Assembly (NCBI RefSeq): GCF_002379085.1
Contig: NZ_NBZW01000009.1
Span: forward strand, 62,001-126,000
Source of the DNA: Polaromonas sp. AET17H-212
GTDB taxonomy: Bacteria; Pseudomonadota; Gammaproteobacteria; Burkholderiales; Burkholderiaceae_C
Direction: 5' to 3'
Length of the DNA stretch: 64,000 nt
Position numbers and translations under genes: made by a program. The notes beneath the pieces are model-generated. The model was not told the DNA's origin, ran no database searches, and saw nothing but the letters and a program-made list of their open reading frames with translations. Positions 24,768-33,324 of this stretch are shown piece after piece. Positions within the stretch are counted from its first letter, which is position 1. The number at the start of each line of letters is the position of its first letter.

Positions 24768-25946
24768 ATGACCACCACTCCCGACAGCGAACACGCTGAA
24801 CAACTGAATGAACAACTGAACATGCTGCGCGAGAGCGCGCTGAGTTTCGCCACCAAGGAATCTCCACTGACTCGCGCCCGCGCCCTGCGCCGGCAGACGC
24901 CGGGCTTCGAACGCCGCTTCTGGGGCGCCCTGGCCGAGCAAGGCTGGACCGGGCTGCTGGTACCCGAAGCCATGGGCGGCTACGAGCAAGGCTTCGCCGA
25001 AATGGCCGAGGTGGTCGCCGCGCTCGCCACGCAGGTCGCGCCCGAGCCGGTGGTACCGGTGCTGGTCTTCGCGGGCCGCCTGCTGGCCCATGCGGGCAGC
25101 ACCGAAACCGCCACCCGCCTGCTCACCGAAATGGCCGAAGGCCGCACCCTGCCCGCCGTGGCCTGGCAGGAAGACGTCACCGGCGCCAAAGACCGGCCAG
25201 GCCAGGCGACCACCCGGCTGGAGCGCCAGGCCGACGCCCTGCTGTTAAATGGCAACAAGCGCCATGTGCGCCCCGGCGCCGGCGCCGACGGCTATATCGT
25301 CAGCGCCACCGGTCCCCAAGGCCTGGCCCTGGTGTGGGTGCCTGCCGATGCGGCCGGCCTCGCCGTGAGCAGCCAGCCGCTGGCCGACGGCAGCTATGCC
25401 GCCCAGCTCGACCTCAACAAGGTTCGCCTGCCCGCCAACCACCTGCTGGCCGAAGGGCCCACGGCCGTGGCCGCCCTAACCCGTGCCTACGACGAAACCC
25501 TGATCATGACCAGCGTCGAACTGCTGGCCCTGGTGCGCAGCATGCTGGCCATGACGCAGGACTACCTGCGCACGCGCATCCAGTTCGGCAAGCCGATTGG
25601 CACTTTCCAGTCGCTGCAGCACCGCGCCGTCGACCTGCTGATCCAGCAGGAACTGACCGCCAGCATCGTGACCCAGGCCCTGGCCCTGCTCGACGCCCCG
25701 GACGGCGACGCCAGCGCGCGCTCGGCCCTGGCCAGCCGCGTCAAGTCGCGCGCATCGGACGCCGGCTTGCAGGTGGCGCGCGAAGCCGTGCAACTGCACG
25801 GCGCCATCGGCGTGACCGACGAGTACGACCTGGGCCTGTACCTGCAGCGCGCCCTGGTGCTGGCTGCCTGGCTGGGCAACGGCACCCAGCAACGCCGCCG
25901 CTACGCCAGCCTCACCCGCAACACCACCGCGCAGGAACACGCATGA
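24768..25946 (+). CDS. acyl-CoA dehydrogenase small subunit, PimD-like
   Basis: 392-residue divergent ACAD. The place where the flavin signature should be reads VAWQEDVTGAKD, and no late catalytic Glu is visible. It keeps the ACAD C-terminal helical bundle (YLRTRIQFGKPIGTFQSLQHRAVD, AVQLHGAIGVTDEYDLGLYLQRA). Its stop overlaps the start of a canonical ACAD by 4 nt. Such small/large pairs form heterotetramers in pimeloyl-CoA dehydrogenase (PimC/PimD) and in steroid pathways. In this context, downstream of badHI chemistry, a pimeloyl-type dehydrogenase is the best guess. Alone it is unlikely to be active. Confidence 0.87.
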   Translation: MTTTPDSEHAEQLNEQLNMLRESALSFATKESPLTRARALRRQTPGFERRFWGALAEQGWTGLLVPEAMGGYEQGFAEMAEVVAALATQVAPEPVVPVLVFAGRLLAHAGSTETATRLLTEMAEGRTLPAVAWQEDVTGAKDRPGQATTRLERQADALLLNGNKRHVRPGAGADGYIVSATGPQGLALVWVPADAAGLAVSSQPLADGSYAAQLDLNKVRLPANHLLAEGPTAVAALTRAYDETLIMTSVELLALVRSMLAMTQDYLRTRIQFGKPIGTFQSLQHRAVDLLIQQELTASIVTQALALLDAPDGDASARSALASRVKSRASDAGLQVAREAVQLHGAIGVTDEYDLGLYLQRALVLAAWLGNGTQQRRRYASLTRNTTAQEHA

Positions 25947-27115
25947 ACACCATCTCATCCACCACCAGCACCGACTGGAATGCGCTGGACAACGACAGCT
26001 TCCGCGCCACCGTGCGCGAATTTTTCGAAACCCGGTATCCGGGCGAACTGCGTTACCCCAAACGGCGGCTGCGCTGGTCCGAAATCGGGCACTGGTACCT
26101 GACGCTCTCGAAAAAAGGCTGGGTTGCGCCGAGCTGGCCCACGCAATACGGCGGCATGGGCCTGAGTCCCGAGAAGCTCATCATCTTCATTGAAGAGCAG
26201 GAGCGCTGGGGCGTGGCGCGCGCGCCCGACATGGGCATCACCATGGTCGGCCCGCTGCTGATCAACCACGGTGACGAGGCGCAGCGCAGCTCTTATCTGC
26301 CCAAGATCATCGCTGGCGAGCACATCTGGTGCCAGGGTTACTCGGAACCCAATTCGGGCTCCGACCTGGCCAGCCTGCGCACCGAAGCCGTGGCCGATGG
26401 CGACGACTTCATCGTCAACGGGCAAAAGACCTGGACCACGCTGGCGCAGGACGCCACCCACATCTTCCTGCTGGTGCGTACCGACAAATCAGCCAAGAAG
26501 CAGGAGGGCATCAGCTTCCTGCTGGCCGACATGAAAACGCCAGGCATCACGGTGCGCCCCATCCGCAACATCGCGGGCGCCGAAGATTTCTGCGAGGTTT
26601 TCCTGGAGAACGTGCGCGTGCCGCGCAGCAGCATCGTGGGTGAGTTGAACAAGGGCTGGACCATCGCCAAGGCGCTGCTCGGCTTCGAGCGCATCTTCCT
26701 GGGCAGCCCCAAGCAAAGCCAGTACGCGCTGGCGCGGGTGCAGGAAGCCGCGCAGCGCCTCGGCCTGTTCGAGGACACCGGCTTCGTGGACCGATACATC
26801 AAACTGGCACTGGACGTGGCCGACCTGGGCGCGCTCTACGGCCGCTTCATCGAGCAGGTCAAGCGCGGCGAAACCCTGGGCCCCGATGTCTCCATGCTCA
26901 AGCTCTTCGCCACCGAAACCTATTCGCGCCTGGCCGACCTGCTGGTGGATGTCATGGGCTCGAGCGGCGGCACGCCCGGCTCCATTGACCTACCGGGTGG
27001 CGCGGTCGATGCCCTCACCACCTTCTACAACGCGCGCCCGGCCACCATCTACGGCGGCAGCAACGAAGTGCAGCGCAACATCCTGGCCGCCAGCGTGCTG
27101 AAGCTGCCGTCATGA
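25943..27115 (+). CDS. acyl-CoA dehydrogenase large subunit, PimC-like
   Basis: 390-residue ACAD starting at the ATG at 25943, coupled to its partner by ATGA; a longer upstream frame is only an overlap artefact. It has the signature YSEPNSGSDLAS, NGQKTWTTLAQDA and a C-terminal ARPATIYGGSNEVQRNILA. The catalytic Glu is likely in LLGFERIFLG (helix G), since YGGSNE lacks it at the late position. The flavin motifs are intact here and missing in the partner, as expected of an alpha2beta2 heteromer. Proposed role: 2,3-dehydrogenation of a (substituted) pimeloyl-CoA or related dicarboxylyl-CoA. Confidence 0.9.
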   Translation: MNTISSTTSTDWNALDNDSFRATVREFFETRYPGELRYPKRRLRWSEIGHWYLTLSKKGWVAPSWPTQYGGMGLSPEKLIIFIEEQERWGVARAPDMGITMVGPLLINHGDEAQRSSYLPKIIAGEHIWCQGYSEPNSGSDLASLRTEAVADGDDFIVNGQKTWTTLAQDATHIFLLVRTDKSAKKQEGISFLLADMKTPGITVRPIRNIAGAEDFCEVFLENVRVPRSSIVGELNKGWTIAKALLGFERIFLGSPKQSQYALARVQEAAQRLGLFEDTGFVDRYIKLALDVADLGALYGRFIEQVKRGETLGPDVSMLKLFATETYSRLADLLVDVMGSSGGTPGSIDLPGGAVDALTTFYNARPATIYGGSNEVQRNILAASVLKLPS

Positions 27116-27171
27116 GCGCCGCACGGCCGCCACCGTCTGACTTATCTACATCAACAACCAGGAGTCATTTC

Positions 27172-28092
27172 ATGAACAAAGGCATCATGCTGCAAGACAA
27201 GGTGGCCGTGGTCACCGGCGCGGGCCGGGGCATCGGCCGCGACATCGCATTGATGATGGCGGCGCAGGGCGCCAAGGTGGTGGTCAACGACATCGGCGCC
27301 TCGGTCGGCGGCGAAGGCAGCGACGCCAGCCCCGGCCAGCAAGTGGTCAACGAGATCAAGGCTGCTGGCGGCCAGGCCGTGCTCAGCACCGACAGCGTCT
27401 CGACCTGGCCCACGGCCAACCGCATCATCGAGTGCGCGGCCGACACCTTCGGGCGCATCGACATTGTGGTCAACAACGCCGGTATCCTGCGCGACCGCCT
27501 GTTCTTCAACATGTCACCCGAGGAGTGGAGCGCCGTGATCGACGTGCACCTCAACGGCAGCTTCTTCACCTCGCGCGCGGCCGCCCCGCACTTCAAGACG
27601 CAAAAATCGGGCGCCTACGTGCACATGACCTCGACCTCGGGCCTGATCGGCAACCTGGGCCAGGCCAACTATGCCGCCGCCAAGCTGGGCATCGTGGCCA
27701 TGTCGCGCCACATCGCCGGCGACATGCAGCGCTACAACGTGCGCTCCAACTGCATCTCGCCTTTTGCCTGGAGCCGCATGATAGGCGCCATCCCCACCGA
27801 CACGCCCGAGCAGCAGGCCCGCGTGGAAAAACTGAAAAAACTCGGCACCGAGCAGATTGCGCCCATGGCCACCTTTCTGGCCAGCGATGCCGCGGCCGAC
27901 GTCACGGCCCAGATCTTCGCCGTGCGCGGCAACGAGATCTTCCTCATGAGCCAGTCGCGCCCGATCCGCGGCATGCACACCAGCGAAGGCTGGACACCCG
28001 AGACCATCGCCGAGCGCGTGCTGCCCGCGATGAAGCAGAACTTCTATCCACTGGAGAGCTCGAACATCGTGTTCTCCTGGGACCCGGTCTGA
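27172..28092 (+). CDS. SDR-family 3-hydroxyacyl-CoA dehydrogenase-like protein
   Basis: 306-residue SDR. I chose the ATG at 27172 because AGGAG lies at 27160-27164 with 7-nt spacing; an ATG at 27112 overlaps the previous stop but has no such site. It has a classical architecture: GAGRGIGRDIA, an acidic NDIGAS segment after strand 2 suggesting NAD, NNAG, catalytic Ser in TSTSG and Tyr/Lys in NYAAAKLG. A roughly 50-residue C-terminal extension resembles the SDR domain of multifunctional beta-oxidation enzymes. The next gene is a MaoC hydratase-2-like protein, which together would give hydration plus dehydrogenation of the ACAD product. Confidence 0.9.
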   Translation: MNKGIMLQDKVAVVTGAGRGIGRDIALMMAAQGAKVVVNDIGASVGGEGSDASPGQQVVNEIKAAGGQAVLSTDSVSTWPTANRIIECAADTFGRIDIVVNNAGILRDRLFFNMSPEEWSAVIDVHLNGSFFTSRAAAPHFKTQKSGAYVHMTSTSGLIGNLGQANYAAAKLGIVAMSRHIAGDMQRYNVRSNCISPFAWSRMIGAIPTDTPEQQARVEKLKKLGTEQIAPMATFLASDAAADVTAQIFAVRGNEIFLMSQSRPIRGMHTSEGWTPETIAERVLPAMKQNFYPLESSNIVFSWDPV

Positions 28093-28099
28093 GATGCGC

Positions 28100-28168
28100 G
28101 CCCCGACGTTTGCGGCTTTGCCGCTGCACTGCCCCCCGGGGGGGACTTGCCCTTCTTGGGGCGACCCG
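28100..28168. repeat. GC-rich nested inverted repeat (REP-like intergenic element)
   Basis: Between the SDR and the MaoC gene lies a compact palindrome CCCCCCGGGGGG centred at 28137/28138. It is flanked by CGCCCC on the left and GGGGCG on the right, which can pair as an outer stem. From memory, similar GC-rich elements recur between genes in Comamonadaceae genomes. It may attenuate readthrough or protect mRNA ends. Confidence 0.45.
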
Positions 28169-28190
28169 GCGAAGTGCGGCGCCTAGCATC

Positions 28191-29048
28191 ATGGCGATCA
28201 ACTACGAGCACCTGATGGCATGGCCGTTCGAGGACGTGCGCCATCGCTACACGCAACGCGACACCATGCTGTATGCGCTGGGCATCGGCCTGGGCAGCGA
28301 CCCGACCAACGAGACCGAGCTGCGCTTTGTCTATGAAAAGGACCTGCTGGCGCTGCCCACGCTGCCGGTGGTGCTGGGCTACCCGGGCATGTGGCTCAAG
28401 GACCCGGCCACCGGCGTTGACTGGGTGCGGCTGGTGCATGGCGAACAGGGCCTGCGCCTGCACCGGCCGGTGCCACCCGAGGGCGAGGTGATCGGGCGCA
28501 CGCGGGTGAGCCAGATCATCGACAAGGGGCCTGGCAAGGGCTCGCTGATTTACACCGAGCGCGCGGTGACTGACGCCGCCAGCGGCGCGCTACTGGCGAC
28601 GCTGAGCTCGACCACCTTCTGCCGCGCCGACGGCGGCTTTGGTGGCCCGGCCGGCCCCGTCAAAGCCGTGCACGAGCTGCCCGCGCGCGCGGCCGACCAC
28701 AGCACCGATTTCGCCACACAGCCACGCGCCGCGCTGATCTACCGGCTCTCGGGCGACTACAACCCGCTGCATGCGGAGCCGGCAGTGGCGCGCGCGGCCG
28801 GCTTCGAGCGGCCCATCCTGCACGGCCTGGCCACCTATGGCATTGCCGGTTGGGCCCTCACCCAAAGCGTGTGCGGCGGCGACCCGAGCGCCCTGCAGTC
28901 GCTGGATGTGCGCTTTTCGTCACCGGTTTATCCCGGCGAAACGATACGCACCGAGATCTGGGTGGATGGCAAGGTCGTGTCGTTCCGCGCCCGCGCCGTC
29001 GAACGCGACATCGTCGTGCTGAACAACGGCCGCGCCGAGCTGCGCTGA
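28191..29048 (+). CDS. MaoC-like (hydratase-2 type) enoyl-CoA hydratase
   Basis: 285-residue double-hotdog hydratase starting at the ATG at 28191. The C-terminal hotdog carries the hydratase-2 motif SGDYNPLHAEPAVARAAGFERPILHGL, with the Asp and His catalytic pair. The N-terminal half (YALGIGLGSD, LPTLPVVLGYPG) is the substrate-binding hotdog. The length and arrangement match R-specific hydratase 2 of the multifunctional enzyme type. With the SDR just upstream it would form an R-hydroxyacyl route. The ribosome-binding site is weak, perhaps because the start follows the GC-rich hairpin. Confidence 0.9.
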   Translation: MAINYEHLMAWPFEDVRHRYTQRDTMLYALGIGLGSDPTNETELRFVYEKDLLALPTLPVVLGYPGMWLKDPATGVDWVRLVHGEQGLRLHRPVPPEGEVIGRTRVSQIIDKGPGKGSLIYTERAVTDAASGALLATLSSTTFCRADGGFGGPAGPVKAVHELPARAADHSTDFATQPRAALIYRLSGDYNPLHAEPAVARAAGFERPILHGLATYGIAGWALTQSVCGGDPSALQSLDVRFSSPVYPGETIRTEIWVDGKVVSFRARAVERDIVVLNNGRAELR

Positions 29049-29111
29049 CATTCACTGATCTTTCTTCTCCCCTTTTTCCCAACTTTCCCATTTTTTTCAA
29101 GGAGCCTCAAG

Positions 29112-29915
29112 ATGAACTACGCTGACTTTCAATTCCTCAAGTTCGAAAACAAGCCCAATGGCGTGCTGTTGATCACCATCAACCGCCCCGAGGTGATGAA
29201 CGCCACCAATGCCCGCCTGCATTGGGAACTGACCAAGGTCTGGGGCGTCGTCAATGACGATCCAAAAACCAAGGTGGCGGTCATCACCGGTGCCGGCGAC
29301 CAGGCCTTCTCGGCTGGTGGCGACCTGGATTGGGTAGGCAACATGGTCGGCAACCCCAAGGAAATCGCCAACACCATGACCGAGGCTGCGGACGTGGTCT
29401 ACAACATGATGGCCTGCGACAAGCCCATCATCTCGGCCATCAATGGCGTGGCCGTGGGTGCCGGTCTGGCGGTGGCCTTCCTGGCCGACATCAGCATCAT
29501 GGCCGAGGAGGCCAAGGTCACCGACGGCCACGTCAAGATCGGTGTCGCCGCCGGCGACCACGCCGCGATCCTGTGGCCGCTGCTGTGCGGCATGGCCAAG
29601 GCCAAGTACTACCTGCTGACAGCCGATTTCGTAACCGGCAAGGAAGCCGAGCGCATCGGCCTGGTCAGCCTGTGCGTGCCGCGCGCCGAGCTGATGGACA
29701 AGGCGATGGCCGTGGCCAACAAGCTGGCCAATGGCAGCCAGCAGGCGATCCGCTTCACCAAGCGCTCCCTGAACGGCTGGATGAACCTGGCGCGCCCGAT
29801 TTTCGAGAGTTCACTGGCGATGGAGATGCTGTGCTTCCTGGGTGAGGACGCCAAGGAAGGCGTGGCCTCGGTACGCGAGAAGCGCGCGCCCAAGTTCCCT
29901 TCCGCCCAACTGTAA
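29112..29915 (+). CDS. enoyl-CoA hydratase/isomerase family protein
   Basis: 267-residue crotonase with a clear AGGAG 8 nt before the [14 protein letters not shown] marks the oxyanion region. Neither classical Glu is obvious: [15 protein letters not shown] replaces the first, and [19 protein letters not shown] the second. The changed second segment (GDHAAILWP) is a feature of a crotonase subgroup I cannot name. Isomerase, hydrolase or decarboxylase-like chemistry is as likely as hydration. It lies between the MaoC hydratase and the next ACAD, spaced 63 and 18 nt. Confidence 0.85.
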   Translation: MNYADFQFLKFENKPNGVLLITINRPEVMNATNARLHWELTKVWGVVNDDPKTKVAVITGAGDQAFSAGGDLDWVGNMVGNPKEIANTMTEAADVVYNMMACDKPIISAINGVAVGAGLAVAFLADISIMAEEAKVTDGHVKIGVAAGDHAAILWPLLCGMAKAKYYLLTADFVTGKEAERIGLVSLCVPRAELMDKAMAVANKLANGSQQAIRFTKRSLNGWMNLARPIFESSLAMEMLCFLGEDAKEGVASVREKRAPKFPSAQL

Positions 29916-29933
29916 ATTAAGAAAGGAGTCCCC

Positions 29934-31100
29934 ATGGATTTCAACCTGACCCAGGAACAACGGATGATCTACGAGTACGGCGACCGTATCTCGAAGCAGT
30001 TCGACCACAACTACTGGAGAGGCTACGCCGAGAAGAACGAGCGCCCGACCGAACTGTACAAACAGATCACCGACGATGGCTTTCTCGGCATCATGGTGCC
30101 CGAGGCCTATGGCGGTGCCGGCCAGGGCATGACCGAGATGCTGCTGTTCATGGAAGGACTTTCCAACAACGGCATTCCGCTGCTGAATCTGGTGGTCGGC
30201 CCCACCATGACCATGGGCCTGCTGGCCAAGCATGCCAGCGAGGACATGAAGCGCCGCTTTCTGCCGGGCGGCTGCACCGGCGAGATCAAGTTCTGCTTCG
30301 CCATCACCGAACCCAACGCCGGCTCGAACTCGATCGAGATCACCAGCATCGCCAAGTCCGACGGCAAGGGCGGCTTCAAGCTCAACGGCCAGAAGGTCTT
30401 CATCACCGATGCCAATTGCGCCGACTACGCCATGGTCGTCACCCGCACCACGGCGCGCGCCGACGTGAAGAAGAAGACCGACGGCTTCACCATCTTCATG
30501 GTCGACATGAAGAAGAAGGGCATCAGCAAGACGCTGATTCCGATTGCGTTCCCGGTGCCCGAGACGCAGTGGCAGGTGTTCTTTGACGACGTGGCGCTGA
30601 CCGAAGCCGACGTGCTGGGTGAGGTCGGCAAGGGCTTCAACATCCTGTTCGACACCCTCAACCCCGAGCGCATCATCCTGTCGGGCCTGTGCACCGGCGT
30701 CGGCCGCTTCGCACTGAAGAAGGCCGTGGCCTACGCCAACGACCGCAAGGTGTTCAACAATACCCCCATCGGCGCCTACCAGGGCGTGCAGCACCCGCTG
30801 GCGATGGCGCGCAGCGAGATCGAGATGGCTTCGCTGATGGCGCTCAAGGCCGCTTGGGCTTTCGACCAGGGCCTGCCCGCCGGCGAATTTGCCAACATGG
30901 CCAAGTACGCCGCCGCCGAGGCCGGCATTCACGCCGTCGACAGCGCGATCCAGTGCTTCGGCGGCAACGGTTTCACCAAGGAATACGGCATGTACGATCT
31001 GTACGGCCTGGTGCGCCTGCTGCGCACCGCGCCGCTGAACCGTGAAATGGTGCTCAACCACATTGCCGAGCACGTGATGGGCCTGCCGCGCTCGTACTGA
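29934..31100 (+). CDS. acyl-CoA dehydrogenase (388 aa, paralogue of the gene at 23508)
   Basis: 388-residue ACAD with AAAGGAG just upstream. The signature ITEPNAGSNSIE is near the standard form. Helix G TLNPERIILSGL holds the likely catalytic Glu, as in isovaleryl-type enzymes. It ends HVMGLPRSY, like its paralogue at 23508-24674, which suggests duplication inside the operon. It precedes the CoA-transferase by 8 nt. One of the pair may act on the cyclic or branched early substrate and the other on a later chain-shortened ester; the sequence cannot say which. Confidence 0.91.
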   Translation: MDFNLTQEQRMIYEYGDRISKQFDHNYWRGYAEKNERPTELYKQITDDGFLGIMVPEAYGGAGQGMTEMLLFMEGLSNNGIPLLNLVVGPTMTMGLLAKHASEDMKRRFLPGGCTGEIKFCFAITEPNAGSNSIEITSIAKSDGKGGFKLNGQKVFITDANCADYAMVVTRTTARADVKKKTDGFTIFMVDMKKKGISKTLIPIAFPVPETQWQVFFDDVALTEADVLGEVGKGFNILFDTLNPERIILSGLCTGVGRFALKKAVAYANDRKVFNNTPIGAYQGVQHPLAMARSEIEMASLMALKAAWAFDQGLPAGEFANMAKYAAAEAGIHAVDSAIQCFGGNGFTKEYGMYDLYGLVRLLRTAPLNREMVLNHIAEHVMGLPRSY

Positions 31101-31108
31101 CAGCCGCC

Positions 31109-32326
31109 ATGAGTACCAATGCTCCCCTGCCCGCCTTCGGCGCCCTGGCCGGCCTGAAGGTGATCGACCTGTCGCGCGTGCTCGGCGGGCCCTACAGCGG
31201 CCAGATCCTGGCCGACCACGGCGCGCAGGTCATCAAGGTCGAGCCGCCCGCCGGCGACGAAACCCGCGCCTGGGGCCCACCCTTTGCCGACGACGGCACG
31301 GCGGCCTACTACAACGGGCTGAACCGCAACAAGCGCGATATCGTGATCGACTTGTCGAAGCCCGAGGGTCGCGAGATCGTGCTCAAGCTGCTGGAAGACG
31401 CCGACGTGCTGATCGAGAACTTCAAGATCGGCACGCTGGAGCGCTGGGGCATCGGCTATGAGCAGACGCTGCGCGAACGCTTCCCGCGCTTGATCCACTG
31501 CCGGGTCAGCGGCTTTGGCGCCGATGGACCGCTCGGCGGCGCACCGGGCTACGACGCGGTGGCACAGGCACTGGGCGGCCTGATGAGCGTCAACGGCACG
31601 CCGGACACCGGAGCGCTGCGGGTCGGGGTCCCGGTGGTGGACATCGCCACCGGCCTGTCGGCCGTGATCGGCGTGCTGCTGGCGGTGATCGAGCGGCAGC
31701 GCTCCGGGCGCGGGCAGTTCGTCGAGGCCACGCTCTACGACACAGCCGTGTCGCTGCTGCACCCGCAAAGCGCCAACTGGCTGCAGTCGGGCCAGACACC
31801 CAAGCTCAGCGGCAATGCGCACTCCAACATCGTGCCCTACGACAAGTTTGCCACCCAGACCTGCGAGGTCTTCCTGGGGATCGGCAACAACGGACAGTGG
31901 AAAAAGCTGTGCGAGTTCCTCGGCCGTCCCGAAATGGCCGACGAGCCGCGCTTTGCCACCAACGCCGAGCGTTTTCGGCACCGTGATGCGCTACGCGCCC
32001 TGCTCGAGGAGCACCTGCTGAAGGTGGATGGCGAGTGGCTGTGCCAAGAACTGCTGGCAGCCGGCATTCCGGCCGGTGCCGTCAGGACCGTTCCTCAGGT
32101 ACTGACCGACCCCCACACCCTGCACCGGGACATGGTCGTGCAGGTGGAGGGCGTGGCGGGCATCGGCATCCCGGTCAAGCTGTCACGCACACCGGGCCGG
32201 GCGCACAGCGCCCCGCCGCGCTTTGGCCAGCACACGCGCGAGCTGCTCATTGAACACGGCTACGGCGCCGCCACCGTTGACGCAATGATCGCGCGGGAAA
32301 CCATCGTGGAACACGTTGAGGAATGA
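31109..32326 (+). CDS. family III CoA-transferase (CaiB/BaiF)
   Basis: 405-residue CaiB/BaiF-type CoA-transferase. Hallmarks are LKVIDLSRVLGGPYSGQILADHGAQVIKVE at the N-terminus and the catalytic Asp in GAPGYDAVAQALGGLMS near residue 153. It moves CoA from a donor thioester (for example succinyl-CoA or a pathway product) to an acid, saving ATP compared with the ligases. It is the last gene of the fadH operon. Beyond it the leader of the first transporter begins, with a TetR-type operator. The acid acceptor is unknown; a free pathway acid or end product is likely. Confidence 0.92.
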   Translation: MSTNAPLPAFGALAGLKVIDLSRVLGGPYSGQILADHGAQVIKVEPPAGDETRAWGPPFADDGTAAYYNGLNRNKRDIVIDLSKPEGREIVLKLLEDADVLIENFKIGTLERWGIGYEQTLRERFPRLIHCRVSGFGADGPLGGAPGYDAVAQALGGLMSVNGTPDTGALRVGVPVVDIATGLSAVIGVLLAVIERQRSGRGQFVEATLYDTAVSLLHPQSANWLQSGQTPKLSGNAHSNIVPYDKFATQTCEVFLGIGNNGQWKKLCEFLGRPEMADEPRFATNAERFRHRDALRALLEEHLLKVDGEWLCQELLAAGIPAGAVRTVPQVLTDPHTLHRDMVVQVEGVAGIGIPVKLSRTPGRAHSAPPRFGQHTRELLIEHGYGAATVDAMIARETIVEHVEE

Positions 32327-32362
32327 ACCCTGCCTGTCAGAGAGTAGGGAAACCCCCAGATA

Positions 32363-32378
32363 CCTAACTAATGTTAGG
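32363..32378. promoter_or_regulatory. TetR-type operator, perfect 6-bp inverted repeat
   Basis: The site reads CCTAAC TAAT GTTAGG, a perfect palindrome with 6-bp arms and a 4-nt spacer. It lies 4 nt upstream of a good -10 (TAAAAT, 32382-32387) and so covers the -10/-35 spacer of the promoter of the first transporter operon. Near copies occur at 39636 and 44615. Confidence 0.75.
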
Positions 32379-32381
32379 CTC

Positions 32382-32387
32382 TAAAAT
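32382..32387 (+). promoter_or_regulatory. -10 element of the first liv transporter operon
   Basis: TAAAAT lies 4 nt after the operator palindrome in an A/T-rich patch that stands out from the GC-rich surroundings. No good -35 is visible 17 nt upstream (GATACC), so the promoter may need help or be weak. The leader to the livG ATG at 32527 would be about 130 nt. Confidence 0.5.
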
Positions 32388-32526
32388 AAAAATCTTTTAT
32401 GCAGAACAGAAATCGAGTCGGCAAGCTGCGCACAGGCAGATGGTCGACCGTGCAATGTCATAGGCACCTTCAGTGATCAACACCATCAGTACCAATAGCA
32501 GTACCAGAGAGCAGGGGTCGGCTCCG

Positions 32527-33324
32527 ATGCAAGCCAGCAACGAGGCACCAGCACCCGTCCTTGAATGCCGGGGGCTGGAGCGGCGGTTCGGCGGTCTGGT
32601 CGCGTTGACCGGGGTCAATCTGCGCATCGAGCGCGGGGAGATCTTTGGCCTGGTCGGGCCCAACGGCAGCGGCAAGACGACCATGACCAACGCCATCACC
32701 GGCTTCTTCCCACCCCAGGTCGGCAGCATATGGCTCAATGGCCGCGACATCACCGGCATGGCGCCCCACAAGGTCGCCGCCCTGGGCGTGGCGCGCACCT
32801 TCCAGAACCTGGCGCTCTTCAACGGCATGAGCGTGCTTGACAACATCCTGCTGGGCCGCCACATCCACATGAAGCCCGGCGTGGCAAAAACCGCCCTGTA
32901 TTGGTGGCTGGGTCGCAAGGACGAGATGGCGCACCGCCTCAAGGTCGAGGAAATCATCGATTTCCTGCAGCTTCAGAGCGTGCGTGACGAACTGGTGGAC
33001 AGCATTCCGATCGGGCTGAAAAAACGCGTCGAACTGGCGCGCGCGCTGGTGGCCGAGCCCAGCTTCCTGGTTCTTGACGAACCCATGGCCGGCATGAACC
33101 AGGAGGAAAAGGAATACATGGCGCGCTTTATTCTCGATGCGCGCGACGAGCGCCATGTCACCGTGCTGCTGATCGAGCACCACATGGACGTGATCACCGG
33201 CATCTGTGATCGCATGATGGTGCTCAGCTATGGTGAAACCATAGGAACCGGAATTCCTGCCGAGGTGATGACGGATGAGCGCGTGATCAAGGCCTACCTG
33301 GGAGGTGCGCATGCAACGCACTGA
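32527..33324 (+). CDS. livG: branched-chain-type ABC transporter ATP-binding protein (LivG)
   Basis: 265-residue ATPase from the ATG at 32527 (AGGGG 9 nt upstream); an upstream GTG at 32473 would add 18 residues. Walker A is GPNGSGKTT and Walker B FLVLDEPMAGMN. The signature motif is degenerate (SIPIGLKKRVELARAL where LPYGxQRRLEIARAL is usual). The LivG-specific insert ARTFQNLALFNGMSVLDNILLG is present. With LivF it energises import through LivH and LivM at the inner membrane. Its 3' end overlaps the acyl-CoA synthetase gene by 14 nt. The likely cargo is a carboxylic acid of the island pathway rather than an amino acid. Confidence 0.92.
   Translation: MQASNEAPAPVLECRGLERRFGGLVALTGVNLRIERGEIFGLVGPNGSGKTTMTNAITGFFPPQVGSIWLNGRDITGMAPHKVAALGVARTFQNLALFNGMSVLDNILLGRHIHMKPGVAKTALYWWLGRKDEMAHRLKVEEIIDFLQLQSVRDELVDSIPIGLKKRVELARALVAEPSFLVLDEPMAGMNQEEKEYMARFILDARDERHVTVLLIEHHMDVITGICDRMMVLSYGETIGTGIPAEVMTDERVIKAYLGGAHATH

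Noticed and set aside
25334..25942. N-terminal extension of the large ACAD subunit reaching back to 25334
   Set aside because: The extension lies inside the small-subunit gene in another frame and is Arg/Pro/Gly-rich; the ATG at 25943 overlaps the previous stop in the usual ATGA manner.
27432..28190. Long N-terminal extension of the MaoC hydratase
   Set aside because: It runs through the SDR gene in another frame; the hydratase fold begins at the ATG at 28191.
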